Positions 25,854-34,177 of a stretch of DNA of 64,000 nucleotides are shown here, one piece after another. Positions within the stretch are counted from its first letter, which is position 1. Every line of letters begins with the position of its first letter. The stretch lies in the NCBI RefSeq assembly GCF_001905145.1, contig NZ_LWLB01000032.1, positions 222,622-286,621 on the forward strand, written 5' to 3'. Under the pieces are notes generated by a model. The model worked only from the letters and a program-made list of their open reading frames with translations, ran no database searches and was not told where the DNA came from. The stretch is from Nocardiopsis sp. TSRI0078 (GTDB lineage Bacteria; Actinomycetota; Actinomycetes; Streptosporangiales; Streptosporangiaceae). Both the position numbers and the translations under genes were made by a program.

Positions 25854-27128
25854 TCACAGGTCCAGGAGTCCGGGCAGGAACAGGACCAGGTCGGGTAGCA
25901 GGGTCAGGAGCACGAGGACCGCCACCAGTGGGATGAGGAAGGGCGCGGTGCCGCGGAAGACCTCGTGCATGGGGGTGCGGGTCGCCGATCCCAGGACGAA
26001 CAGCACGCCGCCGATCGGGGGCGTGAGCAGGCCGATCATCAGGCAGATGATGGTGACCACGCCGAAGTGGACCGGGTCGATTCCCAGTTGGACGGCCACC
26101 GGCAGCAGGACCGGGACGGTGATGACCAGTGCGGCGATGGGTTCCAGCACCGTTCCGATGAGGATCAGTACGACGCTCACCAGCAGCAGGAGAACCGTCG
26201 GGTCGTCGGTCAGGCCCAGCAGGAAGGACGCGACCTTCTGGGGTACCTGTTCCCGTGCCAGGACCCAGCCGAGGAGGCCCGAGGCGGCGAGGATGACGGT
26301 GATGGAGGCGGCCGTGGTGACGGTCTCCACCCCGATCCGCCACAAGACGCGCGGGTTCAGCCCGCGGTAGCACAGGCCCAGGACCAGCACGTAGGCGACG
26401 CCGACCGCCGCGGCCTCGGTGGGGGTGAACATGCCGCTGAGGATCCCGCCGAGCAGCAGCACGGGAGCGCCCAGCGGGCCCAGGGCCCTCAGGGTCGCAG
26501 TGAGCAGTTCGCCCCGCTCCGCTCGTCGGCCGGCGAGTTCGGGTTTGCCCCGCGCCCACAGGAACACCGTCAGGGTCAGCCCTCCGGCCAGCAGGAGCGC
26601 GGGCACCACCGCCGCGGCGAACAGCGCCGCCGTGGAGACCGCGGCCACCGACGCGTACACGATCGCGGGGATGCTGGGCGGCATGATGGGGCTGATCAGG
26701 CTGGTGGAGGCGGTCAGGCCCAGGGTGAAGCGGCGGGGGTAGCCGGCCTTGGTCATCGCCGGGACGACCATCTTGCCCATGCCCGCCACGTCGGCCAGGG
26801 CCGACCCGCTGATCCAGGAGAAGCCGACGCTCACGCCGATGTTGACGTAGCCGAGGCTGCCGCGTACGCGCCCCAGCAGTACCTGGGCGAAGGCGAAGAG
26901 CCGGTCGGCGATCCCCGTGTGGTTGGCGACGACCCCGAGCAGGATGAACAGCGGGACCGCGAGGAGGGGGAAGCTGTTGACCTCCTGGGCCGCCGTGCGC
27001 AGGCTCAGCCCGGTGGACTGGCCGCCGATCGCCATGTAGGTCAGGCACGGGCCCAGGATCGCGAAGGCGATGGGCACCCGCAGGACCAGTAGGACCAGGA
27101 TGCCGAGGATGACCAGCAGCGCGCTCAT
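25854..27128 (-). CDS. dctM: TRAP transporter large permease, DctM family
   Basis: 424 residues, about twelve membrane segments, the normal DctM size. Typical patterns are FPLLAVPLFILLG, GSALADVAGMGKMVVPAM and SLISPIMPPSIPAIVYA. It is the Na+-coupled translocation subunit. The ATG at 27126-27128 overlaps the DctQ stop as ATGA, indicating coupled translation; dctP follows downstream. Confidence 0.93.
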   Translation of the reverse strand: MSALLVILGILVLLVLRVPIAFAILGPCLTYMAIGGQSTGLSLRTAAQEVNSFPLLAVPLFILLGVVANHTGIADRLFAFAQVLLGRVRGSLGYVNIGVSVGFSWISGSALADVAGMGKMVVPAMTKAGYPRRFTLGLTASTSLISPIMPPSIPAIVYASVAAVSTAALFAAAVVPALLLAGGLTLTVFLWARGKPELAGRRAERGELLTATLRALGPLGAPVLLLGGILSGMFTPTEAAAVGVAYVLVLGLCYRGLNPRVLWRIGVETVTTAASITVILAASGLLGWVLAREQVPQKVASFLLGLTDDPTVLLLLVSVVLILIGTVLEPIAALVITVPVLLPVAVQLGIDPVHFGVVTIICLMIGLLTPPIGGVLFVLGSATRTPMHEVFRGTAPFLIPLVAVLVLLTLLPDLVLFLPGLLDL

Positions 27129-27676
27129 CGGGTGGCCTCCCCGGAGTCGGTGGTGCGGTTCTCGCGCTGCGGCGGTCCCGGTACCAGGACGGCGTTGGCC
27201 AGGGCCCGCAGCGACATGAGGACCACGCCGACCAGCGGGATCACGTAGGTCCAGGAGAGGGGGATCCGCAGGGCCGGTGTCGACTGGGGTGATCCGCCGA
27301 AGACGAGTTCGGCGGCCTCCAGGGTGAGCATCACGCCCACGGCGGCGACCACGAGGTTGGCCAGGATCCACACCGCGCGCAGCGCACGGCCGGCGAGTAC
27401 GAAGTCCACCACCTTGAGGGTGATGTGCTCGTCACGGCCCAGAAGGTAGCTGACCAGAGAGAACGTGAGCCAGACCAGTCCGAGCCGGGCCAGCTCACCG
27501 GTCCAGACCCAGCCGCTCACGGGCAGGTGGCGCTGGGTGGCCTGGGTGAGCATGAGGACGAGGATCAGCGTGAGCAGCATGACTCCGGTGACCAGTTCGG
27601 CCGTCTCCAGCCACCGCACCGGAGCCGGGCGCGGCCGTGGGGTTCTGTTGCCGGGGGGTGGGGGTCTCTCTGCCAT
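27125..27676 (-). CDS. dctQ: TRAP transporter small permease, DctQ family
   Basis: 183 residues from the ATG at 27674-27676, which has GGAG nine bases upstream; a GTG at 27691 would add five residues. Four membrane helices and the segment RLGLVWLTFSLVSYLLGRDEHITLKVV match DctQ subunits. It is the first gene of the operon and faces a LacI-type regulator across a 150-bp gap that contains an operator palindrome. Confidence 0.9.
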   Translation of the reverse strand: MAERPPPPGNRTPRPRPAPVRWLETAELVTGVMLLTLILVLMLTQATQRHLPVSGWVWTGELARLGLVWLTFSLVSYLLGRDEHITLKVVDFVLAGRALRAVWILANLVVAAVGVMLTLEAAELVFGGSPQSTPALRIPLSWTYVIPLVGVVLMSLRALANAVLVPGPPQRENRTTDSGEATR

Positions 27677-27784
27677 CCGGGCGGGCTCCACTCAACGAAC
27701 AAGGACGGGATCGGTGCAGGTCAGGGGCGCGTGAGCCACGCCACCCGAGACGTGGTGTGAACCCTAGGTTTCACGTTCGTGTCG

Positions 27785-27814
27785 TGGCAAGCGATTGCCA
27801 AAAGTTGTCACAAC
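27785..27814. promoter_or_regulatory. LacI-type operator between dctQ and its divergent regulator
   Basis: TGGCAAGCGATTGCCA (27785-27800) is a near-perfect 16-bp palindrome with a central CG-type step, typical of LacI-family operators. A second small palindrome GTTGTCACAAC (27804-27814) lies right beside it. They sit 16-45 bp upstream of the regulator ATG and about 110 bp before dctQ. Confidence 0.7.
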
Positions 27815-27829
27815 GCGTAGAAGTGCACC

Positions 27830-28831
27830 ATGAACTCCCCGAAGCGCACCACCATCTACGACGTGGCCGAGGAGGCGGGCGTCGCGGCCTCCACCGTCTC
27901 GCGTGCCCTGCGCAATCCGCGCCGCGTCAACGCCGCCACGCGCGAGCACGTCCTGCGGGTCGCCGAACGCCTCGGCTACCGCCCCAGTCCCCTGGCGACG
28001 GCTCTGCAGTCGGGCCGGACCGCGACCGTGGCGATGCTGGTGCCCGATATCACCAACCCGCACTTCTTCGGGACGATCCGGGGCGCCGAGCGCCGCGCCT
28101 CCGCGGCCGGGATCACCTTCATCCTGAGCTACACCGAGGAGTCGGCCGACAACGAGCGCAACCAGATCGAGCACCTGGCGCGCTCGGTGGACGGCTTCAT
28201 CCTGGCCTCCAGCCGCATGTCCGACGAGGGGCTCTGGGAGATGGCCGAGGAGCACAATCTGGCCTTGGTCAACCGGGAGGTGAGGGGCCTGCCCAGCGCC
28301 GTGGTCGACAGCCGCGTGGGCAGCCGCCAGATCGTGGAGCACCTGGCCTCGCTGGGGCACCGGTCGCTGGTCTACCTGTCGGGGCCGCATCAGTCCTGGC
28401 CGGCCGGCGAGCGGTGGCGGGGACTGCGCGACGGCGCGAGGAACCTCGGGATCAGGGCCACGCGCCTGGGACCCTTCCCCCCGCGCGTGGTCGGCGGTGG
28501 CGCGGCGGCCGACGCCGTCCTGGTCACGGGGGCCACGGCCGTGGTGGCGCACAACGACCTGCTGGCCATCGGCGTGCTGCGCCGCCTGGCGGAACGGGGC
28601 GTGAGCGTGCCCGAGCAGATCAGCGTGGTGGGCTACGACGACATCTTCGGGGCCGACTTCTGCGTGCCCGCGCTCACGACCCTGGCCGGCCCCCAGGACG
28701 AGGCGGGCCGCTCGGCGGTGGAGCTGCTGCTGGAGAACAGGTCCCGTTCCACGGCCCGGACACCGGACCGGCGGGTGATGCTCCCCTCGCACCTGGTCAT
28801 CCGCGACTCCACGGGCCCGGCCCCCGCCTGA
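27830..28831 (+). CDS. LacI family regulator of the quinate/shikimate TRAP operon
   Basis: 333 residues. The LacI HTH (TIYDVAEEAGVAASTVSRAL) covers about residues 8-27, the hinge (PSPLATALQSGR) about 51-62, and the effector domain has MLVPDITNPHFF and VAHNDLLAIGVL. It is divergent from the dctQMP-qsuBD operon with an operator in the gap, so it most likely controls that operon and itself. The inducer is presumably a pathway metabolite such as shikimate, quinate or protocatechuate (inference). Confidence 0.92.
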   Translation: MNSPKRTTIYDVAEEAGVAASTVSRALRNPRRVNAATREHVLRVAERLGYRPSPLATALQSGRTATVAMLVPDITNPHFFGTIRGAERRASAAGITFILSYTEESADNERNQIEHLARSVDGFILASSRMSDEGLWEMAEEHNLALVNREVRGLPSAVVDSRVGSRQIVEHLASLGHRSLVYLSGPHQSWPAGERWRGLRDGARNLGIRATRLGPFPPRVVGGGAAADAVLVTGATAVVAHNDLLAIGVLRRLAERGVSVPEQISVVGYDDIFGADFCVPALTTLAGPQDEAGRSAVELLLENRSRSTARTPDRRVMLPSHLVIRDSTGPAPA

Positions 28832-28859
28832 GGCACGTCCGCGCCGCCGGGCGGACGGG

Positions 28860-29462
28860 TCACCGTCCGTCCAGCAGCTCCACCCAGCCCCGTGCCAGCT
28901 CGTGCCGCAGGTCCGACCACAGGGGCTCGTCCCGGCCGCCGACGAGCCGGTGGAAGGACAGGGTGCGCTCGACCGCCATCAGCTGCACCAGGACGCGCGC
29001 CTCGGCCCGCGCCGGGTCGCCGATCCTGCGGATGACCGACGTCATGGCCCCGGCCGTGCGGCGCAGCATCCCGAACCACTCCCGTGCCGTCGCCGACTCG
29101 TGCGCCAGGGCCTGCTGTACGGCCTCGAACTCCGCCCCGTGCTCGTCCCAGAACAGCAGATGGGAGTCGAACCAGCGCAGGACGGCGGCCGTCGGATCCC
29201 CGCCGTCGTCCGCCAGGACCGCGTCCAGGTGCCGGTAGGCCTCGGTGATCTCCGGCTCCACCGCGCGCATGATCTCCGTGACCAGGTCGGCCTTGGAGCG
29301 AAAGTGCAGGTAGAAGGTCGCGCGGGACACCCCGGCCTCCCGCGCGATCATGTCCGCGCCGGTGGCCGTGTACCCCCGCGCGGCGAACAGTCCGCGCGCG
29401 GCGTCCACGAGCCTGGTCCGTGTCGCCTGACGTTTCCGTTCCCGCGGGCTCTCCTCGGCCAC
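28860..29462 (-). CDS. TetR family transcriptional regulator
   Basis: 200 residues from the GTG at 29460-29462, chosen because AAAGGGG lies five bases upstream; longer starts up to 29531 lack a ribosome binding site. The HTH reads ATGADMIAREAGVSRATFYLHFRSKADLV (about residues 34-62). The C-terminal helical domain shows no recognised pattern. It converges with the LacI gene on one side and has a small membrane protein gene upstream on the same strand; its target is not obvious. Confidence 0.88.
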   Translation of the reverse strand: MAEESPRERKRQATRTRLVDAARGLFAARGYTATGADMIAREAGVSRATFYLHFRSKADLVTEIMRAVEPEITEAYRHLDAVLADDGGDPTAAVLRWFDSHLLFWDEHGAEFEAVQQALAHESATAREWFGMLRRTAGAMTSVIRRIGDPARAEARVLVQLMAVERTLSFHRLVGGRDEPLWSDLRHELARGWVELLDGR

Positions 29463-29591
29463 CCTCACCCCTTTCACCAGTCTGCGGTCTGCGGTGAAAC
29501 TATCGGTCTCCCGGCGGGGCCGACGCAACACCGGTCACACCGGCGCGCGTCGTGCCGGTGTCCGTGGAGGCCGGAGCCGGGGCCCTCGGGC

Positions 29592-29762
29592 TCAGCGCCG
29601 TCGGCGGCCCCAGCCCGTGCCGTAGCCCGCCATGTGCAGGGCGAGGAAGAGCAGTCCGGCGAGGGCGAGGGACCTCGGGGTGACCAGGTCCTGGACGCTC
29701 TCGCCGAGAAGCTCCAGCAGCAGGGCGAGTCCGAACAGGACGGCGGCGATGGTGGCGAACAC
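29592..29762 (-). CDS. Small hydrophobic membrane protein, 56 residues
   Basis: An open frame from the GTG at 29760-29762 to TGA at 29592 has GGAGG five bases upstream of the start, a strong signal that it is translated. The product has two hydrophobic segments (about 3-20 and 31-47) separated by ELLGESVQDLVTPR, and ends in a basic WGRRRR. No family is recognised. It lies between a TetR gene and a divergent FAD monooxygenase gene. Confidence 0.6.
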   Translation of the reverse strand: MFATIAAVLFGLALLLELLGESVQDLVTPRSLALAGLLFLALHMAGYGTGWGRRRR

Positions 29763-29911
29763 GGGGCCTCCGGGGGGTGGGGAGCGTGTCGGGTGATGCT
29801 CGCCTACCCGCTGGCCGCGGCGGTAACCGCCCGCGGACGCACCACCCCGGAGGGGGCTCCGCCACGGGTGCGCCTAGCGTGGTACCAACGGAGCGAGCAC
29901 GGGAGCCTGCC

Positions 29912-31072
29912 ATGCGGATCGTCGTCGTCGGAGCCGGTGTGGGCGGTCTCGCCCTGGCCAGGGGGCTGAGCGCCCGCGGACACGAGGTGAGCGTCCACGA
30001 ACGCGCGGCGGAGCTGCGGCGCGGAGGTGCCGGCCTGTCGCTCTACCCCAACGGGACGGCCGCCCTCGAAGCGCTGGGCGTGGACGTGCCGAGCCTCGGC
30101 CGCAGGCTGGACGCGATGGTCGTACGCACCCCCGACGGGCGGGAGCGCTCCACCATGGACCTGGCGGCGATCGCCGCCAGGCTGGGTCACGACGTCCGCC
30201 AGGTCCCCCGCCGCGACCTGCTGGAGGCGCTGGCCGCCGGCCTGCCGGAGGAGGCCGTGCGCTTCGGCCGGGCGTGTACCTCCGTGACGGAGACGCCCTC
30301 GGGGCCGGTCGTGGCCTTCGCGGACGGGGAGAGCGTGCGGGCCGACGCGGTGGTCGGCGCCGACGGAGTGCGCTCGGTGGTCCGCCGGGAGCTGTGGGGC
30401 GCCTCCGACGTCCGCGAGACCGGGTGGGCGAGCTGGCTGGCGCTCACCCCGCTGCCGGACGCCCTGGCCGACGGCGGAACCGGGTTCATCACACAGGCGC
30501 CGGGCAGGATGTGCTCGGCCCTGCCCGCGGGCGACGGACTCGTGCAGTGGTGGTTCGACCTGCCGTGGGGGCCGGGTGTGCCGGTGCCGGACTCCCCGGT
30601 GGCGGAGCTGCGCGCACGTTTCGGCGACTGGGCCGACCCCGGGGTCCGGACTATCCTCGAACACGCCCGGGACGAGGACCTCTCCCCCTTCCCGCACGTG
30701 CGCGGCGGTGTGCGCCGCGGGTGGGGGCGGGGCGCGGTGACGCTCCTGGGCGACGCCGCCCACCCCTTCCCGCCCTCCACGGGGCAGGGCGCCAACCAGG
30801 CCCTGGAGGACGCCTGGGCGCTGACCCTGGCCCTGTCCGGGCCGAGGGCGCAGGCCGACCCGGCCGCGGCACTGCGCCGCTACGAACGCGCCCGGTACCG
30901 GCGCGCCGCCCTGGCCTCGGCCGCCTCGGGCCTGGAGGCCGTCCAGCAGTTCCCGATGCCGCCCATGTCCAGGAGCGCGGCGGACCGGCTCCTGACCGGC
31001 CAGTTCGCCCTCTACATCCGGTCGGTCAGCACCGTGCTGGCGGCAGGGCGGGCGGGGGTACGGCTTCCCTGA
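29912..31072 (+). CDS. FAD-dependent monooxygenase (group A aromatic hydroxylase fold)
   Basis: 386 residues. The N-terminal dinucleotide motif GAGVGGLALARGL is at about 8-20, a DG motif region VVGADGVRSVVR at about 147-158, and the FAD ribityl motif GDAAHPFPPSTGQGAN at about 283-298. These define UbiH/PHBH-type single-component hydroxylases using NAD(P)H. The ATG at 29912 follows GGGAG by six bases. Members act on phenols, salicylates, polyketides or antibiotics; the substrate here is unknown. It is not in an operon. Confidence 0.87.
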   Translation: MRIVVVGAGVGGLALARGLSARGHEVSVHERAAELRRGGAGLSLYPNGTAALEALGVDVPSLGRRLDAMVVRTPDGRERSTMDLAAIAARLGHDVRQVPRRDLLEALAAGLPEEAVRFGRACTSVTETPSGPVVAFADGESVRADAVVGADGVRSVVRRELWGASDVRETGWASWLALTPLPDALADGGTGFITQAPGRMCSALPAGDGLVQWWFDLPWGPGVPVPDSPVAELRARFGDWADPGVRTILEHARDEDLSPFPHVRGGVRRGWGRGAVTLLGDAAHPFPPSTGQGANQALEDAWALTLALSGPRAQADPAAALRRYERARYRRAALASAASGLEAVQQFPMPPMSRSAADRLLTGQFALYIRSVSTVLAAGRAGVRLP

Positions 31073-31375
31073 GGCCGGGCCGTGGAGGAGTCCCGTTGGC
31101 GATGCCCTCCTCCGCGCGGCTGGCGCGTTCGGGTTCTCCGTCGGCCGGGACAGGGGCGGTCGTCCACGGCGATCCGGGAGACGTCGCGGCCGTGAACGGG
31201 TGAGGGCCGGGACGGGGCCGCCGCACGCATGCGCCCCCCTCTCTTCCTGACCGCCAGCGGCCTCCGGGCGGCGGCGGGGGAAGCAGGGGAGCTCCGGGGT
31301 CCACACGCGGTGGGCTCCCGGAGGGGCCGCGCGAAGGACGGGCTCCCGGACGTATCCAGGGGCCCGGAAACACCT
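31073..31375. other. Non-coding gap between the monooxygenase and the tRNA cluster
   Basis: About 300 bp of high-GC sequence. Several open frames cross it on both strands but none has a ribosome binding site or a recognisable product. I see nothing functional in it apart from the terminator at its right end. Confidence 0.4.
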
Positions 31376-31401
31376 CAGGCCAGAGCCGAAGCTCTGGCCT
31401 G
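31376..31401 (-). terminator. Terminator of the tRNA cluster
   Basis: An 11-bp perfect stem CAGGCCAGAGC / GCTCTGGCCTG with the loop CGAA, located just beyond the 3' end of tRNA-Val in the minus direction. It is followed on that strand by a short T-containing stretch (AGGTGTTTCC). Confidence 0.75.
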
Positions 31402-31407
31402 GGAAGG

Positions 31408-31484
31408 TGGTGGGCGATACAGGATTCGAACCTGTGACCTCTACCGTGTCAAGGTAGCGCTCTAACCAACTGAGCTAACCGCCC
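31408..31484 (-). tRNA. tRNA-Val (anticodon GAC)
   Basis: On the minus strand the acceptor arms GGGCGGT and ATCGCCC, the D-arm AGCTCAGTTGGTTAGAGC, the anticodon loop TTGACAC within a CTACC/GGTAG stem and the T-loop GGTTCGAATCC make a full cloverleaf. The anticodon GAC reads GUC/GUU valine codons. The 3' CCA is encoded (31408-31410). Confidence 0.95.
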
Positions 31485-31516
31485 TCATCGGGGGAGATGA
31501 GGTCAAGCCTGATACG

Positions 31517-31588
31517 AGGCGGAGACGGGAATCGAACCCGTGTGCAGGGATTTGCAGTCCCTTGCCTCAACCACTCGGCCACTCCGCC
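31517..31588 (-). tRNA. tRNA-Cys (anticodon GCA)
   Basis: Acceptor GGCGGAG/CTCCGCC, anticodon loop CTGCAAA in an AGGGA/TCCCT stem, and the U discriminator typical of tRNA-Cys. CCA is not encoded. Probably co-transcribed with the flanking tRNA genes in the Gly-Gly-Cys-Val order. Confidence 0.95.
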
Positions 31589-31635
31589 GGAACGACATGG
31601 GGAGCCGTCGAGTGACACCCATGCGGGCCTCTCCG

Positions 31636-31708
31636 AGCGGACGACGGGATTCGAACCCGCGACCCTCACCTTGGCAAGGTGATGCTCTACCAGCTGAGCC
31701 ACGTCCGC
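31636..31708 (-). tRNA. tRNA-Gly (anticodon GCC), copy 1
   Basis: Acceptor GCGGACG/CGTCCGC, anticodon loop TTGCCAA in a TCACC/GGTGA stem, and T-arm with GGTTCGAATCC. CCA is not encoded. The sequence is identical to the copy at 31779-31851. Confidence 0.95.
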
Positions 31709-31778
31709 GTGTGCGCCGGGGCGGACCCCGGAGCCGGAACCACCCTACCGCCCGTGGGCGGCGGGGTTGAACCGTTCG

Positions 31779-31851
31779 AGCGGACGACGGGATTCGAACC
31801 CGCGACCCTCACCTTGGCAAGGTGATGCTCTACCAGCTGAGCCACGTCCGC
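31779..31851 (-). tRNA. tRNA-Gly (anticodon GCC), copy 2
   Basis: Identical over all 73 bases to the copy at 31636-31708, 143 bp away, so a tandem duplication. It is the first gene of the cluster in the direction of transcription. Confidence 0.95.
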
Positions 31852-32011
31852 GCGGCGAGTGCGGCGTTCGTCGGGGGCTGGCCCCGTCAGCGCCGCTCGC
31901 TGCGTTAAGAACTCTAGCGGATTCCCCGGCCGAGCGCGAAATCGGTTCCACGGAGCGCGCCCGAGCCCCGCCGTGGCAGGCCCTGCGGACGACCCGCCGA
32001 GGCGGCGGGAG

Positions 32012-32443
32012 CTATCTCTCCGCCTGGGCGGCGGAGGAGGGCATGTCGGGCCGGGGCGGCGCCGAGAGGTACTGGCCGACCCTCTCGATCACCTTGTTCA
32101 TCTCGTAGGCGATCAGTCCCACGTCGCTGTCGGCGTCCGACATCAGCGCCATGCAGGCGCCCTCTCCGGCCGCGGCGACGAAGAGGAAGGCGCGGTCCAT
32201 CTCGATGATGCTCTGGCGGATGCCGCCCGCCGAGAACTGCCTGCTGGCCCCGCCCGCGAGGCTGTGCAGCCCCGAGGCGATCGCGGACAGGTGCTCGGCG
32301 GCGGGACGGTCCAGTCCGCTGGATGTGGCCATGAGGAGGCCGTCGGTGGACAGGACGATGGCGTGCTGCGTACCGGAGGCACGCGTGAGGAGATCGTCCA
32401 GCAGCCAGCTGAGCTCTCCGCGGGCGGTACTCGGTGGGGTCAT
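32012..32443 (-). CDS. Roadblock/LC7 domain protein
   Basis: 143 residues. The fold is recognisable from LSWLLDDLLTRASGTQHAIVLSTDGLLMATSSGL, followed by HLSAIASGLHSLA and VGLIAYEMNKVIERV. In actinomycetes such proteins usually sit as the second gene of four-gene conservons (sensor kinase-like, roadblock, DUF742, small GTPase), where they act like MglB on the GTPase. Here none of the partners is adjacent, so it is a solitary copy. The ATG at 32441-32443 opens into an AT-richer promoter region. Confidence 0.9.
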   Translation of the reverse strand: MTPPSTARGELSWLLDDLLTRASGTQHAIVLSTDGLLMATSSGLDRPAAEHLSAIASGLHSLAGGASRQFSAGGIRQSIIEMDRAFLFVAAAGEGACMALMSDADSDVGLIAYEMNKVIERVGQYLSAPPRPDMPSSAAQAER

Positions 32444-32826
32444 GTCTCTCTTTGCTCTGTCCGTTGGTGGTGCGTGACTGGGACACGCGGACTGCGGGAC
32501 GCCGCCGACCGTCCGTGGGGGAGGAGCTTGGTCGGCTGCTACCGGTCCCGCATAAGCGTTGCCCAGATGATAGTCATTCGTAACTTATCTGTCCGGCCGC
32601 CACGGCGCGTCCCGGGCGCGGAACACACGAGGCCGAAGCGTGTGACCAGTCGCGATGGCGGGGCGGCCCGGCGCGGTCGGCGGGCCCGCGGCCGGTGCTG
32701 GTCACGGGACTTGCCAACCCGCGGGGAGGGCGGGTAGGGGAGCGCGGGGCCCGGAACGGGGGCGAGGTGGGAGGATCGGTGGTGACACCGGCCCGACCTG
32801 GGCGCTTGAGAACTTGGGGGTTGGAA
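32444..32826. other. Divergent promoter region of the roadblock and PabC-like genes
   Basis: About 380 bp without a supported gene. A locally AT-rich stretch at about 32550-32600 (AGATGATAGTCATTCGTAACTTATCT) is the likeliest promoter area, but I cannot define boxes. Confidence 0.4.
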
Positions 32827-33669
32827 ATGAGGGTGTGGATTGCGGGTGCCGGGTACGGCCGCGGCGCCGTCGTCGACGAGAGCGAGGCGCGCATCCCCGT
32901 GGTCGACCACGGGATCACGGTGGGGGACGGGGTCTTCGAGACGGTGCGGGCCCAGGGCGGCCGCCCGTTCGCCCTCACCCGCCACCTGAGGCGGCTGGCC
33001 CGCTCCGCCGAGGGGCTGGGCATGGCCGAGCCCGACCTGGACCTGATCGCCGACGGGGTCGCGCGGGCCGTGGCGGCCAACCCCGACCTGCCCGACGCGA
33101 GGGTGCGCATCACCGTCACCGACGGCGCCGGACCGCTGGGCTCGGACCGCTCCCCGGGCGAGCAGACGGCCATCGTGGCCCTGGGGCCCTTCCCCGGGGC
33201 CGCCCCGCACACCGACGTGGCGCTGGCCCCCTGGCCGCGCAACGAGTTCGGCGCCCTGGCCGGGCTCAAGACCACCTCCTACGCCGAGAACGTGCGGGCC
33301 CTGGCCCACGCCAAGCGGCACGGCGCCACTGAGGCGGTGTTCCGCAACGTGAGCGGCAACCTGTGCGAGGGAACGGGCAGCAACGTCTTCGTGGTGCTGG
33401 ACGGCAGGCTGGTCACCCCGCCGCTGTCGGCCGGGCCGCTGGCGGGCATCACCCGCGAACTCGTCCTGGAGTGGTTCGGCGGTGAGGAGGAGGACGTCCC
33501 CATGGAGCGCCTCCCCGAGGTCACCGAGGCCTTCCTGACCTCCACCGGGCGCGACGTGCAGCCGATCCTGCACATCGATGGCCGGAGGGTGTCCGAGGAG
33601 GCCGGCCCGGTCACGGCCAAGGCCATGGCGGTGTTCGCCGAGCGCTCCGCGGCCGACATCGACCCCTGA
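32827..33669 (+). CDS. Class IV aminotransferase-fold enzyme, aminodeoxychorismate lyase-like
   Basis: 280 residues. PLP fold type IV is shown by DHGITVGDGVFETVRAQGGRPF at about residues 27-48, the PLP Lys in LKTTSYAEN at about 145, and SGNLCEGTGSNVFVV. Family members include PabC (4-amino-4-deoxychorismate lyase, folate synthesis), BCAT and D-amino acid transaminase; length and the FETVRAQGGRPF form favour PabC. The ATG at 32827 has GGGGGTTGG upstream. No folate genes are adjacent, so the assignment stays at family level. Confidence 0.8.
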   Translation: MRVWIAGAGYGRGAVVDESEARIPVVDHGITVGDGVFETVRAQGGRPFALTRHLRRLARSAEGLGMAEPDLDLIADGVARAVAANPDLPDARVRITVTDGAGPLGSDRSPGEQTAIVALGPFPGAAPHTDVALAPWPRNEFGALAGLKTTSYAENVRALAHAKRHGATEAVFRNVSGNLCEGTGSNVFVVLDGRLVTPPLSAGPLAGITRELVLEWFGGEEEDVPMERLPEVTEAFLTSTGRDVQPILHIDGRRVSEEAGPVTAKAMAVFAERSAADIDP

Positions 33670-33685
33670 CGCGCCCGGACGCACA

Positions 33686-33715
33686 AGAGGGGCGGCGCGT
33701 GTGCGCCGCCCCTCT
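33686..33715. terminator. Bidirectional terminator between the PabC-like and ssgB genes
   Basis: Perfect 13-bp stem AGAGGGGCGGCGC / GCGCCGCCCCTCT with the loop GTGT between two convergent genes. Confidence 0.8.
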
Positions 33716-33754
33716 GGCGTGCTGTCTCAGTGGGTCCCGGGAGGGAGCACGGGA

Positions 33755-34177
33755 TCAGGAGTGGAGGTGCTGCTGGATCTCCTCGTCGAGGTCCACGAAC
33801 TGGCCCTCCTGGCCAGCCGGGACGATCTCGTAGGTCCTGTGCAGGAACTCGGCCAGCGGAGCGACCTGGGTGTCGAACTCGGCCTGCCCGAAGGGGGAGG
33901 AGAGCGCGATGCTCACACCGCGGTCGCCGTTGTCGTCCTTGGAGGGCCACACCCGGACGTCGCCCTCGCCGACCGGACGCACGATGCCGACCGTGAGGAG
34001 CTCACGGGCGAAGATCCACTCGACGGGATTGTCCTCGCCGGTGTGGAAGGCGACCCGGATCGCGTACGGGTCGTCGGCGCTGTAGTCGAGCCGCGCGACC
34101 AGCGGGACCGCTGTGCGTTCGGGAACCACGAGCCGCAGGCCCAGCTCGGCGGTGGCAGTGGTGTCGCTACTGTTCAT
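33755..34177 (-). CDS. ssgB: SsgB-type sporulation and cell division regulator (SALP family)
   Basis: 140 residues from the ATG at 34175-34177; a TTG at 34186 is possible but sits too close to its AAAGG. The whole protein matches the SsgA-like family: LRLVVPERTAVPLVARLDYSADDPYAIRVAFH, WIFARELLTVG and FLHRTYEIVPAGQE. SsgB marks future division sites in aerial hyphae and recruits FtsZ. As only actinomycetes that sporulate carry this family, it is a strong lineage marker. The subtype SsgB is chosen from length and conservation. Confidence 0.9.
   Translation of the reverse strand: MNSSDTTATAELGLRLVVPERTAVPLVARLDYSADDPYAIRVAFHTGEDNPVEWIFARELLTVGIVRPVGEGDVRVWPSKDDNGDRGVSIALSSPFGQAEFDTQVAPLAEFLHRTYEIVPAGQEGQFVDLDEEIQQHLHS

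Noticed and set aside
31229-31465. Short plus-strand open frame running into tRNA-Val
   Set aside because: No ribosome site, overlaps a tRNA gene and terminator, and has no recognisable product.
31408-31851. tRNA cluster as an integration site of a mobile element
   Set aside because: No integrase gene, no repeated tRNA 3' fragment outside the tandem tRNA-Gly copies, and no change in gene style around it.
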